From Roseiarcus sp963758335 (lineage in GTDB: Bacteria; Pseudomonadota; Alphaproteobacteria; Rhizobiales; Beijerinckiaceae), in the NCBI GenBank assembly GCA_963758335.1, contig CAVWVF010000004.1:2294001-2358000 (forward strand): a DNA stretch of 64,000 bases, given 5' to 3'. The position numbers were made by a program, and so were the translations under genes. Positions 16,522-25,749 of this stretch are shown here, piece by piece. Within the stretch, counting starts at the first letter, position 1. Every line of letters starts with the position of its first letter. The notes beneath the pieces are model-generated. The model ran no database searches and was not told the origin of the DNA. It worked only from the letters and a program-made list of their open reading frames with translations.

Positions 16522-17970
16522 TCAACGGAGGGCGTCCTTGACGATCTTGCCGTTCTTCATGATGAGCGCGAGCGACTTCTCCGGCTCCGCGATTAGCTCG
16601 ATGTTCTCGATAGGATTGCCGTTGACCACCAAGAGATCGGCGAGCGCATCCTCTTCAATAACGCCGAGCTTGCCGGGATAGGGATTGCGGGGACCTGACA
16701 TGGCGAGTAACTCGCCGTTGGTTGCGGTCGCCATCGTCAGAATTTCCGCGTTCGCGTACCAGCGGGTCAGATGGGTCAGCATCACGCCTTGGCGCGCCGC
16801 CAACTGACTTGAAAACAGCAGATCCGAGCCGAAAGCCGTCCTGATCTTGTGCGCTTTCGCCAGCGCATAGGCGGTGTCCGTGCCTGCGAAGACCTGAAGC
16901 TGGTTGATGCGGCTCTGGCCGGTGAGCACGCCTGTATCCTCGTCGCCGAGGAAGGGCTGAATGCTGAGCCAGATGTCCTTGTCCGCCATTAGCTTCGCCG
17001 TCGGCTCGTCCATCAGATGGGCATGTTCAATGCACCGCGCCCCCGCCGCGATCGCCCGCTGGACGGTCGCGGGCGCATAAGCATGCACCGCGACGTAAGT
17101 GTTCCAGTCGCCAGCGGACTCGACCCCCGCGCGCAGCTCTGGTTCGCTGAACGTGGTCATGTCCAGCGCGGTGCGCGGCGACGACACGCCTCCCCCTCCA
17201 ACGAGCTTGATCTGGGAAGCGCCCTGCAACAATTGCTCGCGCACGCGCAAACGAACCTCGTCCGCGCTGTCGGCGATCATCGTGCCCCCAGATTCCTCCA
17301 CCGGGCTCAGCGGTCCGCCGGGACTCCTCGGGATGTCCTGCAGCGGACGCAAGTCGCCGTGGCCTCCGGTAGTGGTGATCATCGCGCCGCACGGATAGAT
17401 GCGAGGCCCTGACACGATGCCTTCGTCGATCGCCTGCTTGAGCGGGAAAGAGGGACCTCCGAGATCGCGGACCGTCGTGAAGCCGCGCATCAGCGTGCGC
17501 TCGGCCTCGGCGCTGACGGCCAGAAAGATGTAGCCGACATCCGCGGCGAACAGGCTCGAAACCGGCAGAGCGGCGAACACGGAGTGCCAGTGCGCGTCGA
17601 TCAGGCCCGGCATAACGACCCGGCCTCCACAATCGATCGTGCGCGCGCCCTCCGGCGCCGCTGGACTCCCGGCAGCGAGGGACTTGATCCGGCTGCCCTC
17701 GACGAGCAGACCAAGCCCTTCGCGGAGCGTGCCGGATTTTCCGTCGAACAGCAGAAAATTCGCGAACACGATCGGCCGCGGCGGCGGCTCTGCCCTCGCG
17801 CGCCGAGGCAGACCGAGCGACGCGATCGAGGCGCCGGCGCCGGCGACAAATCCGCGCCGCGTCAGGTCCACATTGATCCGGCGGGTCAGTGTCTGAATTT
17901 CCGGCCGATGGCAAAGGCAGCCTCGAGGGCCGCCGTCATGGATGGATTCCGCCGAGGTGCAGGAGAACAT
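16522..17970 (-). CDS. TAT-exported amidohydrolase
   Basis: A metal-dependent amidohydrolase of the imidazolonepropionase/Xaa-Pro-dipeptidase-like group. A twin-arginine signal (DLTRRGFVAGAGASIASLGL) precedes the catalytic domain, implying folded export to the periplasm. Metal ligands are visible in order: DAHWH (HxH), Lys in QIKLVGGGG, His in AVHAYAP, His in CIEHAH, and Asp in AFGSDLLF. The C-terminal beta-sandwich ends ADLLVVNGNPIENIELI. Length is normal for the family. The first 30-odd residues before LTRRGF are atypical, and a GTG start just before DLTRRGF is likely. No neighbour suggests the substrate, which in this group can be dipeptides, lactams or carbamates. Confidence 0.8.
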   Translation of the reverse strand: MFSCTSAESIHDGGPRGCLCHRPEIQTLTRRINVDLTRRGFVAGAGASIASLGLPRRARAEPPPRPIVFANFLLFDGKSGTLREGLGLLVEGSRIKSLAAGSPAAPEGARTIDCGGRVVMPGLIDAHWHSVFAALPVSSLFAADVGYIFLAVSAEAERTLMRGFTTVRDLGGPSFPLKQAIDEGIVSGPRIYPCGAMITTTGGHGDLRPLQDIPRSPGGPLSPVEESGGTMIADSADEVRLRVREQLLQGASQIKLVGGGGVSSPRTALDMTTFSEPELRAGVESAGDWNTYVAVHAYAPATVQRAIAAGARCIEHAHLMDEPTAKLMADKDIWLSIQPFLGDEDTGVLTGQSRINQLQVFAGTDTAYALAKAHKIRTAFGSDLLFSSQLAARQGVMLTHLTRWYANAEILTMATATNGELLAMSGPRNPYPGKLGVIEEDALADLLVVNGNPIENIELIAEPEKSLALIMKNGKIVKDALR

Positions 17971-18444
17971 GGGAGTGAGCTCCAGGCTGCCAGAAACTAT
18001 CGGCGCGACGGGCGGACAGTCAAAGGGGGGGTCGGCGCGAAAGCATCGACACGCGGCCCGTGGACCCCTTCAATCTTCGGACCCGTTTCTCCGAGTCCTG
18101 TAGCAAGCGGATGCCGCCGATGCGTTCTGTTGCCCCCTCCGCGTTGGTCTTCGCCTTCCGGGGGCCTCAGGCGTGTAATCGCGGTCACATACAGTTGCGA
18201 TGGAACTATCAATTCGCCATCATTGATCGGAGAATTGGGTCGATTTGACCCATTCGCTAGGCCGTCCGGCAGAGGGCCGCTCGCGACGTGAAGCGGACAT
18301 TCTGGATCACGCCGCTGGACGCCGAGGGAAAGCGGACCGTCAGCTGGCCAACGCCAACGGCTGAGCTGTTCAATGTGCGGTCATCGACCCCAGACCAGGG
18401 AAAGGGCCAGCGTGAAGTTCAGGGCTTGGAGGGTCATTATGAGG
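17971..18444. other. no recognisable gene
   Basis: Short open frames only. This stretch separates the amidohydrolase gene from the 3' end of the PpiC/HupE/DUF3604 operon. No convincing terminator stem was seen. Confidence 0.4.
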
Positions 18445-19571
18445 CTATTGTACAGCCACCCCAGCCTCGGCGGCTCGTTTGAGGTAGTTGACGATGGCGA
18501 ACTGCGACGCGGGATCGATTTCAGCCTTCGATTTGACGATTGCAGCATAGTCCGCCGCCGCGTCCCAGCAGCCCCAGTCGGCCAGTTGGGGTGCGACGAA
18601 CCCGGCCCCATCGGGGGGCGCAGTTTGATGAACTCCCGGTAGGCTGCAACGACTTGGGCGCGCGGCACTGAGGAGTTTGCATCGCCGAGGACGTTCAGCG
18701 CCAGGAGAGTGGCCTCGATTTCGGGCATCGTGCTCTTTCTGTCGGCGAAGATGCGCGCGCTGATCCAGTCGATGCGCGTCGGGCCGCCGAGCGCGAGATC
18801 GGCGGCGATCATCGCCGCGAGATCAGTCGAGTCATGCGAAGACAGAGCCGTCTCGATGCGCCGGTCGAGGCGCGCCCCATCCTCAGGACCGCCTACGAAG
18901 CCGAGCAGGGTCAGATAGGCGGCGCGGCGCGGCGCGAGCTTCGGATCGTCGAGCCATGCCTCGATCGACGCTGGGCCGACCTGCGACCGGGCCGCGTCCA
19001 GCGTGGCGTAAGGCGCGCGAGCGAGCTCGCCCCAGGCGAGGCGCGCCGCGAGCGAATTCGCATTTTCGACATAGTGTGCAACGAGCGCGACGCGTTGCCG
19101 CCAGCCTGCATAACTCAGCGCATCCGCCGTCGACATGGTCAGGGGCCACGTCCGCGGGGGCCTGTCGCCGGCGACCTCGCGTGTGGCGACGATCCGCCGA
19201 AGCCAGTCCGCGTCTTTAAGAGGGATCGTTCCAAGGCTCGTCCACTGCGGGGCGGTCGGATCGTGGATCAGCAAAGACGGTTCGCCGGCCACCGACGCCG
19301 CTTCCGCAGCCTCCGTGACGGGTTCGGCGATCGCGTCGCCGAGCCTATCCGAGCCCTTGACGACCGCGACGATTCGGAGCGGTCCGCTCGCCTCGTCCCG
19401 CGCGGCGAGCACGGCGCGGTCAGTCGAGTCGAGCTGCACGCCCTCGGTCATCATCTGCCGCGCGGCTGCATAGCAGAGCGGGCACGCGGCCGCCGCCGTC
19501 GAAACGAGCGGCAGGGTGAGGGCGAAGAACAGCTTCAGCCAACCTGCCGGTGGAGACGTTCGGCGGCCCAT
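18445..19571 (-). CDS. secreted hypothetical protein with CPLC motif (frameshifted near 3' end)
   Basis: Last gene of the PpiC/HupE/DUF3604 operon, starting 11 bp after the DUF3604 stop. A signal peptide (WLKLFFALTLPLVSTAAA) is followed at once by CPLCYAAARQM, a CxxC that could bind metal or form a disulphide in the periplasm. The rest is helical, with HEAT-like spacing. In the deposited frame the end is scrambled: a shift at the G6 run 18613-18618 restores GFVAPQLADWGCWDAAADYA, ASQFAIVNYLKRAAEAGVAVQ and a stop at 18445-18447, so either the run is miscounted or the gene has just lost its tail. No function is known to me. Confidence 0.6.
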
Positions 19572-19582
19572 CGCGACCTCGC

Positions 19583-21967
19583 TCAGCGCAGGACGTCCCT
19601 GGGCATCTCCTTCAGCGGGTTCAGCACCGTAAGCTCCGGGATGATTTCGTAATTGGCGTAGCCGAACTCGTTGCTGCGCGCGCCATAATACCTGTCGCCC
19701 AGCTTGTAGGCGGTGATCTCGAACGGCGTGCCGACCAATTGAGTTACGAGCTTGCCGTTGTTGATGTAGTAGGGCGAGGTGAGGCCGAGATAGCTGCTCG
19801 CCGCCGGATCGCCGATTTCGCTGGGTTGCAAGGCGCCGCGGCCGGCGTAGTTGAAGCGCTGCTGACTCTGATTCTGGGCGAATTTCGACGTCACATATTT
19901 CGGGTCGATCGGCGCCAGCGTTTCGGTGGCGTTCGCAGTTCCGGATTCTCCGAAAATGATCCTGAACTTCACGCCGGTCACGTTGTTCTGCAGCGTCGGC
20001 GACTTGCCGACGACGAGCGCCTTGAGTTCCGCGTCGCCAAGCGCGACCGCCCCCTGTTTCTTGAGGTCGTCGACCGTCGGACCCGCCTTGGCGGTCTGCC
20101 GCGCCTCGGCCGTCGGCGTGTACCAGATCGGCGAACTCCACGCCCGCTCCTGCTGGGTCGGCGCGACGACGTCCGGCGGCGCAATGCCGAGCTTGGCGGC
20201 CTGGATCGTCGTCCAGCGCGGCGTCGGGATCTCGAGCACGCGGGCGTAGTAGAAGGCGTGCAGGCTCGGATCGAACTCAGGGTCGGACCACACCGTCTTC
20301 AGTTCGACCGCGCCGATCGTGTTCTCATACGCCCCCTTGTCGATGTCGACTGTGCTGCCGATCGGCGGCACAATGCCCGTCCACTTGTCCGGCTCGCGCT
20401 CGCCCGCCCAGGCCACGTCGAACACCTTCTCGAAGCTCTGGCCGCTCTTCGTCCAGCCCTTGACGACCTGGATGCGGTCGAGGTTGCCGGAGGTCGGGTC
20501 CTTCGCCGCCCACACCGCGAACGACGGGGCGGTCGCGCCGGCCGGCATGGGCTGCATGTCGCCGCCCATCGGCACGCCCTGCTCATAGGCCGCCTTGACC
20601 CATTCTCGGTCCTTCAGCCAGTCGGGCACGACCTTCCAGAATTCACGCTTCTGTTCGACGGTGGCGTCCTTGGCGTAGTTCCATCCGCCGAAGAAACGCA
20701 CCTTGATGTGCGGGCCGCTGACCGCGAAGGTCTCCTTGCGCTGCATGGCGTTGAAGATCAACTCGCGCGTGTTCTCTTCCGCCCAGACGCCGGTCAGGCC
20801 CGCGGTGCTGATGGTCCGCGCGTCCATACCGCCGAGCAGGACGCCCGACATGCGCCGCTCGATGCTACCGTCCTGAACGCCGATTGTTCCGAAGTAGTTG
20901 TCCTGCCGGTAAGGCACGCCGGTGGCGTGCGAGTCCGACGCTGCGCCGAAGCCGAATTTGTATGGGTTGAAGCCCTTCACATCCTGAAGGGCAATGCCGT
21001 CCTTGAGCGCCTGGCGGGCATAGCTGCCGACGATGTGCGTAATGCGCCCCTGCGGGTCGCCGAGCAGAAAGGCCCAGATGTTGTAGTTGGCGAATTCGTC
21101 GTTGGGCGACAGAGCGGGATGGGTTTCCGACTGTCCTTTGGTTTGGGCGATCTCGATCAGACGTTCATTGCGCATCCGGTCTTCGGCGTAGGCCCGGTCG
21201 ATCGGCCGGCCATGGAGGTCAACCTCGGTCGGATACATGCGCCCGTCGGAAAGGTTGGCGTTGTGCGAGATCGCCAAAAGCTCGTTGCCGGCCTTGCGCT
21301 GGCCGTCCATCCAGTTCCACAGCTCGGACGGATCGGTCGAGTCGAGCGCGCTGAACGGCGCCGGCGGGATGTGCTTGCAGTCCTTGAAGAAGATGTTGCG
21401 ATGGAGGTTCATGTTGTTGGGCATGGACGTCCACTCATAGCTGCAGAAGGCGGTGAACTTGCCGGGCTCATTGGCCTCCTCGGCCGCTTTGACAGTGCTG
21501 TCCCAGACCGTCTTTGCAACCTCGGGGTTGTCCAGATCCTTGTTCGGCGCGCCGCGCATCAGGTGATTGATGGCGTAGAGGAAGACCTCGTTCGCGGCTT
21601 CCGGGGTATTGCTCTTGAGGATCAGCGGCTGCGCCGCCGGCAGCTTGCTGATCGGCGAACTCGGGTCATTGGCGAGTTTGATGACGCCGACATATTCGGA
21701 ATGGTCGGTGACACCGGCGAAATCGAGCGGCGTGTCGATCTTGATGTCGTAGCCGAGCGGCGCTTTGATCGTCTCGCCCTTGAAATATTTGTAGGCGTCG
21801 CCGGGGCCGGTCAGCCGGTCGCCGAACAGCCAGGCGTCGACCGAATAGCTGGTGTGGACGTGAGTCTCGCCGAAATAGGCGTCGCGCAGCGGATTGGGCT
21901 CCGCCAGCGCGGATGCGCCAGAAACAAAAAGCGCCATAGCGGAGGTGACGCCTAGTAGCTTATTCAT
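19583..21967 (-). CDS. secreted DUF3604 protein (PHP-like metal-dependent fold)
   Basis: A 794-residue exported protein of the DUF3604 family. The first 22 residues are a signal peptide ending ASALAEP. Likely metal-binding motifs of a PHP-like amidohydrolase fold are visible: H36-x-H38 in GETHVHTSYS, TDH89SEY, HRNIFF, SHNANLSD, and GAASDSHATG. Length matches the family. The start is chosen at MNKLLGV because of the signal peptide; the frame stays open for 440 bp upstream without similarity. It follows three HupE/UreJ-type membrane genes after a 125-bp gap. The reaction is not known; a phosphoesterase or hydrolase needing the metal handled by its neighbours is inference. Confidence 0.85.
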   Translation of the reverse strand: MNKLLGVTSAMALFVSGASALAEPNPLRDAYFGETHVHTSYSVDAWLFGDRLTGPGDAYKYFKGETIKAPLGYDIKIDTPLDFAGVTDHSEYVGVIKLANDPSSPISKLPAAQPLILKSNTPEAANEVFLYAINHLMRGAPNKDLDNPEVAKTVWDSTVKAAEEANEPGKFTAFCSYEWTSMPNNMNLHRNIFFKDCKHIPPAPFSALDSTDPSELWNWMDGQRKAGNELLAISHNANLSDGRMYPTEVDLHGRPIDRAYAEDRMRNERLIEIAQTKGQSETHPALSPNDEFANYNIWAFLLGDPQGRITHIVGSYARQALKDGIALQDVKGFNPYKFGFGAASDSHATGVPYRQDNYFGTIGVQDGSIERRMSGVLLGGMDARTISTAGLTGVWAEENTRELIFNAMQRKETFAVSGPHIKVRFFGGWNYAKDATVEQKREFWKVVPDWLKDREWVKAAYEQGVPMGGDMQPMPAGATAPSFAVWAAKDPTSGNLDRIQVVKGWTKSGQSFEKVFDVAWAGEREPDKWTGIVPPIGSTVDIDKGAYENTIGAVELKTVWSDPEFDPSLHAFYYARVLEIPTPRWTTIQAAKLGIAPPDVVAPTQQERAWSSPIWYTPTAEARQTAKAGPTVDDLKKQGAVALGDAELKALVVGKSPTLQNNVTGVKFRIIFGESGTANATETLAPIDPKYVTSKFAQNQSQQRFNYAGRGALQPSEIGDPAASSYLGLTSPYYINNGKLVTQLVGTPFEITAYKLGDRYYGARSNEFGYANYEIIPELTVLNPLKEMPRDVLR

Positions 21968-22092
21968 TTCTAACCCCAATTTGCGAAAAATCGATCTTGA
22001 GCGTTGACGTTGCGCGAGCGGTTCGAGACTGTCAATCGTCGAAGCTCCTGCTGTTAAAAGCTGAGGACGCCAACGAAACGAAACCGTGTGCG

Positions 22093-22698
22093 CTATCTGG
22101 CTCTTAGCGCCCAGCCGAGCAGGAGGAGGCCGCTGGCCGCGATCCAGCTGCCGAGCACCCGCCATGCAATTCGCACCCATTCGATCGTCGTGCCCGCGGC
22201 GAGCGCGGCGACGAGCGTGACGAGCACGAAAATGGCGGCAGTCGAGCCGATGACGCCACGCATGCCCTGCCCATACTCCGCCATCGCGAACCCGTTGGGA
22301 TAACCGAGGATGAACCCTAGCGTGCCGATCAGCGCTCCCGTTGCGGCGATCGGCAATTTGAGGTCGGCCGCGACAAGCCCGCCCATCGCCAGGAATGGCA
22401 GCCATAAGGGCGCGAGGAAGCCGGGCGCGCCCTGAAGGCCGCCGAGGAGCCCCCCGACGAACCAGGCTAGCGGCAGAAGCAGGACGGCGAGACGCGCGTG
22501 GTCCTTGCCGCGGAGCCCCGCGAGCAGCGCGGCGCCGACGATTGGCACGTATTCTTCCGGCGACAAGGCGAAATGCGCGACGCCGTCATAGACCGGCCCG
22601 AGGCCGGTCTCGACCAAGTGCGCCTCGGCTCCCTGCGCGAGGAACGCCGGCGCCAGGGCAGCGGCGGAGGACCAGAGAACCTGTACGCGTCGGGTCAT
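22093..22698 (-). CDS. HupE/UreJ-like membrane protein, short form
   Basis: About 200 residues with a signal-like N-terminus (VLWSSAAALAPAFLAQGAEA) followed by HLVETGLGPVYDGVAHFALS and five hydrophobic helices. It matches the HupE/UreJ-related subgroup that has a periplasmic His/Asp motif after the first helix. Its ATG overlaps the stop of the preceding hupE-like gene by 4 bp (ATGA), so the two are translationally coupled. Canonical HupE proteins move Ni or Co; the substrate here is unproven. Confidence 0.75.
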   Translation of the reverse strand: MTRRVQVLWSSAAALAPAFLAQGAEAHLVETGLGPVYDGVAHFALSPEEYVPIVGAALLAGLRGKDHARLAVLLLPLAWFVGGLLGGLQGAPGFLAPLWLPFLAMGGLVAADLKLPIAATGALIGTLGFILGYPNGFAMAEYGQGMRGVIGSTAAIFVLVTLVAALAAGTTIEWVRIAWRVLGSWIAASGLLLLGWALRAR

Positions 22699-23288
22699 GC
22701 AAAAGCTTGGGAGAGAAAGAAAACGCCGCCGACGCTGATGAGGCCGCCGAGCGCCCGCAGGGCGAGACGGCCGTAGGACCAGTGGTGAATGGTCCCGATC
22801 CCGATGCCGCACGCGTGCAGAAGGCCGGTCGCCACGACAAAACCGATGCTGTAGGTGAGGCCGCTCGTTCCGGGCGGCAGTTCCGCGCCATGCGCGTGGC
22901 CGTGGCAGATGGCGAAGACGGCGACGAGCGCCGCTGCGGCAATGAGCGGCGGGCGGCTTTCCGTCATCACGGCGGCGCCAAGCAGGACGCCCGAAAGGGC
23001 AATGCCGATCTCGACCCCTGGGACGGGCACGCCGACGAGGCCGAGAAAGCCGCCGAACGCCATCACCATCGGGAACGTCACCGGCAGCATCCAGATCGCC
23101 GGCGCGCCGAGCTGCGCCCCCCACAGACCCACGGCCACCATGGCGATGATGTGATCGAGCCCGGTCAGCGGATGCAGGAAGCCGGTCAGGAACCCTGTCG
23201 CCTCGCCGACCTGCGCGTGGGCATGAGCGAGAGTCGGCCCCGCGGCGAAGGCCAGCGCCAGAGCGAGACGGGTCGCATTCGGCTTCAT
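22695..23288 (-). CDS. HupE/UreJ family metal transporter-like protein
   Basis: A 197-residue protein with signal peptide and about six membrane helices. It carries both family signatures: HPLTGLDHIIAMVAVGLWG after the signal peptide and AICHGHAHGAELP in the middle, whose His residues are thought to bind Ni2+ or Co2+. It sits second of three related membrane genes, 1 bp after the long HupE-type gene and overlapping the next by 4 bp. Length is normal. Confidence 0.85.
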   Translation of the reverse strand: MKPNATRLALALAFAAGPTLAHAHAQVGEATGFLTGFLHPLTGLDHIIAMVAVGLWGAQLGAPAIWMLPVTFPMVMAFGGFLGLVGVPVPGVEIGIALSGVLLGAAVMTESRPPLIAAAALVAVFAICHGHAHGAELPPGTSGLTYSIGFVVATGLLHACGIGIGTIHHWSYGRLALRALGGLISVGGVFFLSQAFA

Positions 23289-23289
23289 G

Positions 23290-24306
23290 TCACCCTCCTG
23301 AGACCATCATGACAACACGCTGGATCGTCCAGAATGCACCGAGCGACCCTACCAAATAGGCAGGCGCCCATTGGACCCAGAGCGGCCAACGCATTTCGAT
23401 GACCTCGAAGGCGCGGACCAGCAAGAGAATCATCGCGACGAAGGCGATCTGTCCGATTTCGACGCCAAAATTGAACATTAGGAGCGCAAGCGGAATGTCG
23501 CCCGGCGGCAGGCCGATGGCGGTGAGACCACTGGCGAAGCCGAAGCCGTGCAGGAGGCCGAAGGCGAAGGCGACGACCCACGGGCGCCGGATGGTGAAGC
23601 TCGTCTCGCCGCGCCAGGAGCGGACGATCTCCGGGCCGAGGAAAAGGATCGAGAGAGCAATCGAGGCGTTGAGCGGCGGGGCGGGAATGCTCGCATAACC
23701 AAGTGTCGCGGCGGCAAGGGTGATGCTGTGCGCGACCGTGAATGCGCTGATGGTCTTGACCAGCATCCACGGGCTTCTGACGATTAGCAGGAGGCCAAGC
23801 ACGAACAGGAGATGGTCGGCGCCGAATAGGATGTGCTCGATCCCCTGCGTCAGAAACACGGTCGCGGTCGCGAGCGCGCCGCGCGGCGCAGGGATCTCGA
23901 TATAGGGGCGCGAAGGATGGACGAGCTCGGTCGAATGCGCGCCGTCGAGCCGTTCGACGCGCACGAGCACGTCGGTGATGGTGAGCTGAAGGCCGAGGAA
24001 ATCAATCTGCTTGCCTTCGAGTCCGGTTGGGCCTACGTTGATCGAGCGCCGCTCGACCCGCGAATCCGTCAAATCGTCCGTCTGCGGCGCGCGCAAATTG
24101 CGGACTCCCTCCGGCATCTGCAGCACGAGCGGCAGGGGCATCCCCGACAGGACCGGCGTCCGCCACAAGACGTCGTATTGCCCCGGCGCGGTCTCCTTGA
24201 GATTGAGATAGGCGGGCCGGATTTCGTGGGCGCAAGCCGCCGAGAGTGCGCAGAGCGCAATCACGAGGCTCGCGATCCAGCGAGCGAACATTTTTGAGCC
24301 CCTCAT
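23290..24306 (-). CDS. HupE/UreJ-type membrane protein with periplasmic domain
   Basis: 338 residues: a signal peptide (ASLVIALCALSAACA), a periplasmic beta-rich domain of about 120 residues (HEIRPAYLNLKETAPGQYDV), then seven or so helices with GIEHILFGADHLLFVLGLLL, FTVAHSITL, LLHGFGFASGL and FNFGVEIGQ. This is the HupE/UreJ_2 type; the intramembrane His residues suggest divalent-metal movement. The start overlaps the ppiC-like stop by 4 bp. The extracellular domain may be a metal or substrate receptor (inference). Confidence 0.85.
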   Translation of the reverse strand: MRGSKMFARWIASLVIALCALSAACAHEIRPAYLNLKETAPGQYDVLWRTPVLSGMPLPLVLQMPEGVRNLRAPQTDDLTDSRVERRSINVGPTGLEGKQIDFLGLQLTITDVLVRVERLDGAHSTELVHPSRPYIEIPAPRGALATATVFLTQGIEHILFGADHLLFVLGLLLIVRSPWMLVKTISAFTVAHSITLAAATLGYASIPAPPLNASIALSILFLGPEIVRSWRGETSFTIRRPWVVAFAFGLLHGFGFASGLTAIGLPPGDIPLALLMFNFGVEIGQIAFVAMILLLVRAFEVIEMRWPLWVQWAPAYLVGSLGAFWTIQRVVMMVSGG

Positions 24307-25274
24307 TTCGGGATCAGGTCGTCGGGGATCGAGCGCATCGCCGCTGCGGCCTTGGCGTCGATCCTCGGCGGGGGCGGAGCGCCTTCAGGCGGGGCCGGCA
24401 TCAGCACGGAGTATTTGGCCCGCATGTCCTCGTAGGCCCTCTTGACCGCTTTTTCCTTCTGGTCGCTGAGCCATGCCTGCTTCACGTCCGGCTCGATCTC
24501 TTCGAAGGCGGGCGTGCGGGCCGGGATGACCGTGTCGACGAACACGAGGTGCCAGCCGAAGCCGGATTGGATCGGCCCCTGCCAGGAGCCCGCGGGAAGC
24601 TTCTCGACCGCCGCCGTGAACAGCGGACCGAATTCTTTGTCGAGATATTCGGCGGTTTTGTCACGATAGAAGTCCTGGAACATGAACGGGTCGGCGCCGG
24701 CGAACTTGACATCCTGCGGCTCGCCCCTGACTTCGGTCAGCGCCTTCCCGGCGTCGGCCTCAGCGTTGGCGGCGCGGCGGTCGGGCGAGAAATAGAGATG
24801 GCGGAAGCTCACCCGCGCAGGCTCCTCGAACAGCTTCGCACTCTCGTCGAACCAGGCCTTGAGCTCCGCGTCGGTCGGCTGATGCGCCACCGCGACGTCC
24901 TCGGCGAGGAATTGCATCTTTTGCGCCATGCGGCGGCGGACGATCTCGTCGTCCCTGTCGAGCCCCAGCGCGAGCCCCTCGCGATAAAGAATCTCCTCCT
25001 TCACATCGGCGTCGACCAGCTTGTCGAGTTCCTGCGGCGTCGGCTCGCGGCCCCATTGGGCTTCGAACACTGTTGCGAGCCGCGTGAGTTGATCGAGTGT
25101 CAGGACGATCTGCCGCGACGGCGGCGGCAGCGACTGAGCCAGCGGCGCCGCTGCGTGGTTCTGCTGCGGTGCGAGGTTGGCCGATCCGGCCGGCTGGAAA
25201 TTTTGGTTGGCGCCGAACAACAAGCCGCCGATCAGGACGAATTGAACAAGCGGCTCACGCAATAGTCTCAGCAA
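24303..25274 (-). CDS. parvulin-type peptidyl-prolyl cis-trans isomerase
   Basis: A 323-residue membrane-anchored PPIase (PpiC/SurA-like). One N-terminal helix (FVLIGGLLFGANQNF) anchors a periplasmic SurA-N-like helical region (ELDKLVDADVKEEILYREGL) and a parvulin domain (ARVSFRHLYFS ... GPIQSGFGWHLVFVD). It is first in a six-gene minus-strand operon and overlaps the next gene by 4 bp. Its likely role is folding the exported partners encoded downstream. Confidence 0.8.
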   Translation of the reverse strand: MLRLLREPLVQFVLIGGLLFGANQNFQPAGSANLAPQQNHAAAPLAQSLPPPSRQIVLTLDQLTRLATVFEAQWGREPTPQELDKLVDADVKEEILYREGLALGLDRDDEIVRRRMAQKMQFLAEDVAVAHQPTDAELKAWFDESAKLFEEPARVSFRHLYFSPDRRAANAEADAGKALTEVRGEPQDVKFAGADPFMFQDFYRDKTAEYLDKEFGPLFTAAVEKLPAGSWQGPIQSGFGWHLVFVDTVIPARTPAFEEIEPDVKQAWLSDQKEKAVKRAYEDMRAKYSVLMPAPPEGAPPPPRIDAKAAAAMRSIPDDLIPK

Positions 25275-25749
25275 ACGTCCTCTCCAGGCATCCGAACAGC
25301 GGCCGGTCCCCCAATAACACGAAGATGCAAGACTCTGGAGACTCGTTCCCTCGCCGTCGGTGAACGACTGCTATTTGCGCAGTGCGGTCGTCCATAGTGT
25401 CGCCTTCGAACGACCGCATCCCCAACGCGGTCGCCGGCGCAAGCACGCCGATTGGTTTTTGACCTTTTGACCACCGCCGCCGACCTGACCAGACGCGCCT
25501 GCCGAGGCGGCGGCGCGCTGTGGTCGCCCCACTGCACCGATCAGGACGCGCGGCGGCTCGTCGTCGTCGAGGTCGAGCGCGGCCGAGAAGGAGGGGCTTC
25601 ACGCCGAAGCGGATCGTCGCGGTCGAACGCCTCGTGCACCTGCGCATCGGCACGTTCGAGCATCACCCTCCCTATTACTCGCACGAGCCCATCGTCGAAC
25701 GACAATAAATCCGCGGAGTCGCCCGTTTTATCCGGCCATTGCGAGGATA
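25275..25749. other. promoter-side intergenic region, no clear gene
   Basis: Minus-strand frames here are Arg-rich and show no family match. The region must hold the promoter of the PpiC/HupE/DUF3604 operon, but I could not identify a convincing -35/-10 pair. Confidence 0.35.

Noticed and set aside
19550..21955. 801-codon plus-strand open frame opposite DUF3604
   Set aside because: Same reason: shadow frame with no similarity, opposite a clear secreted protein with signal peptide and metal motifs.
21968..22405. N-terminal extension of the DUF3604 protein
   Set aside because: It overlaps the HupE-like gene and the ATG at 21967 begins a proper signal peptide.
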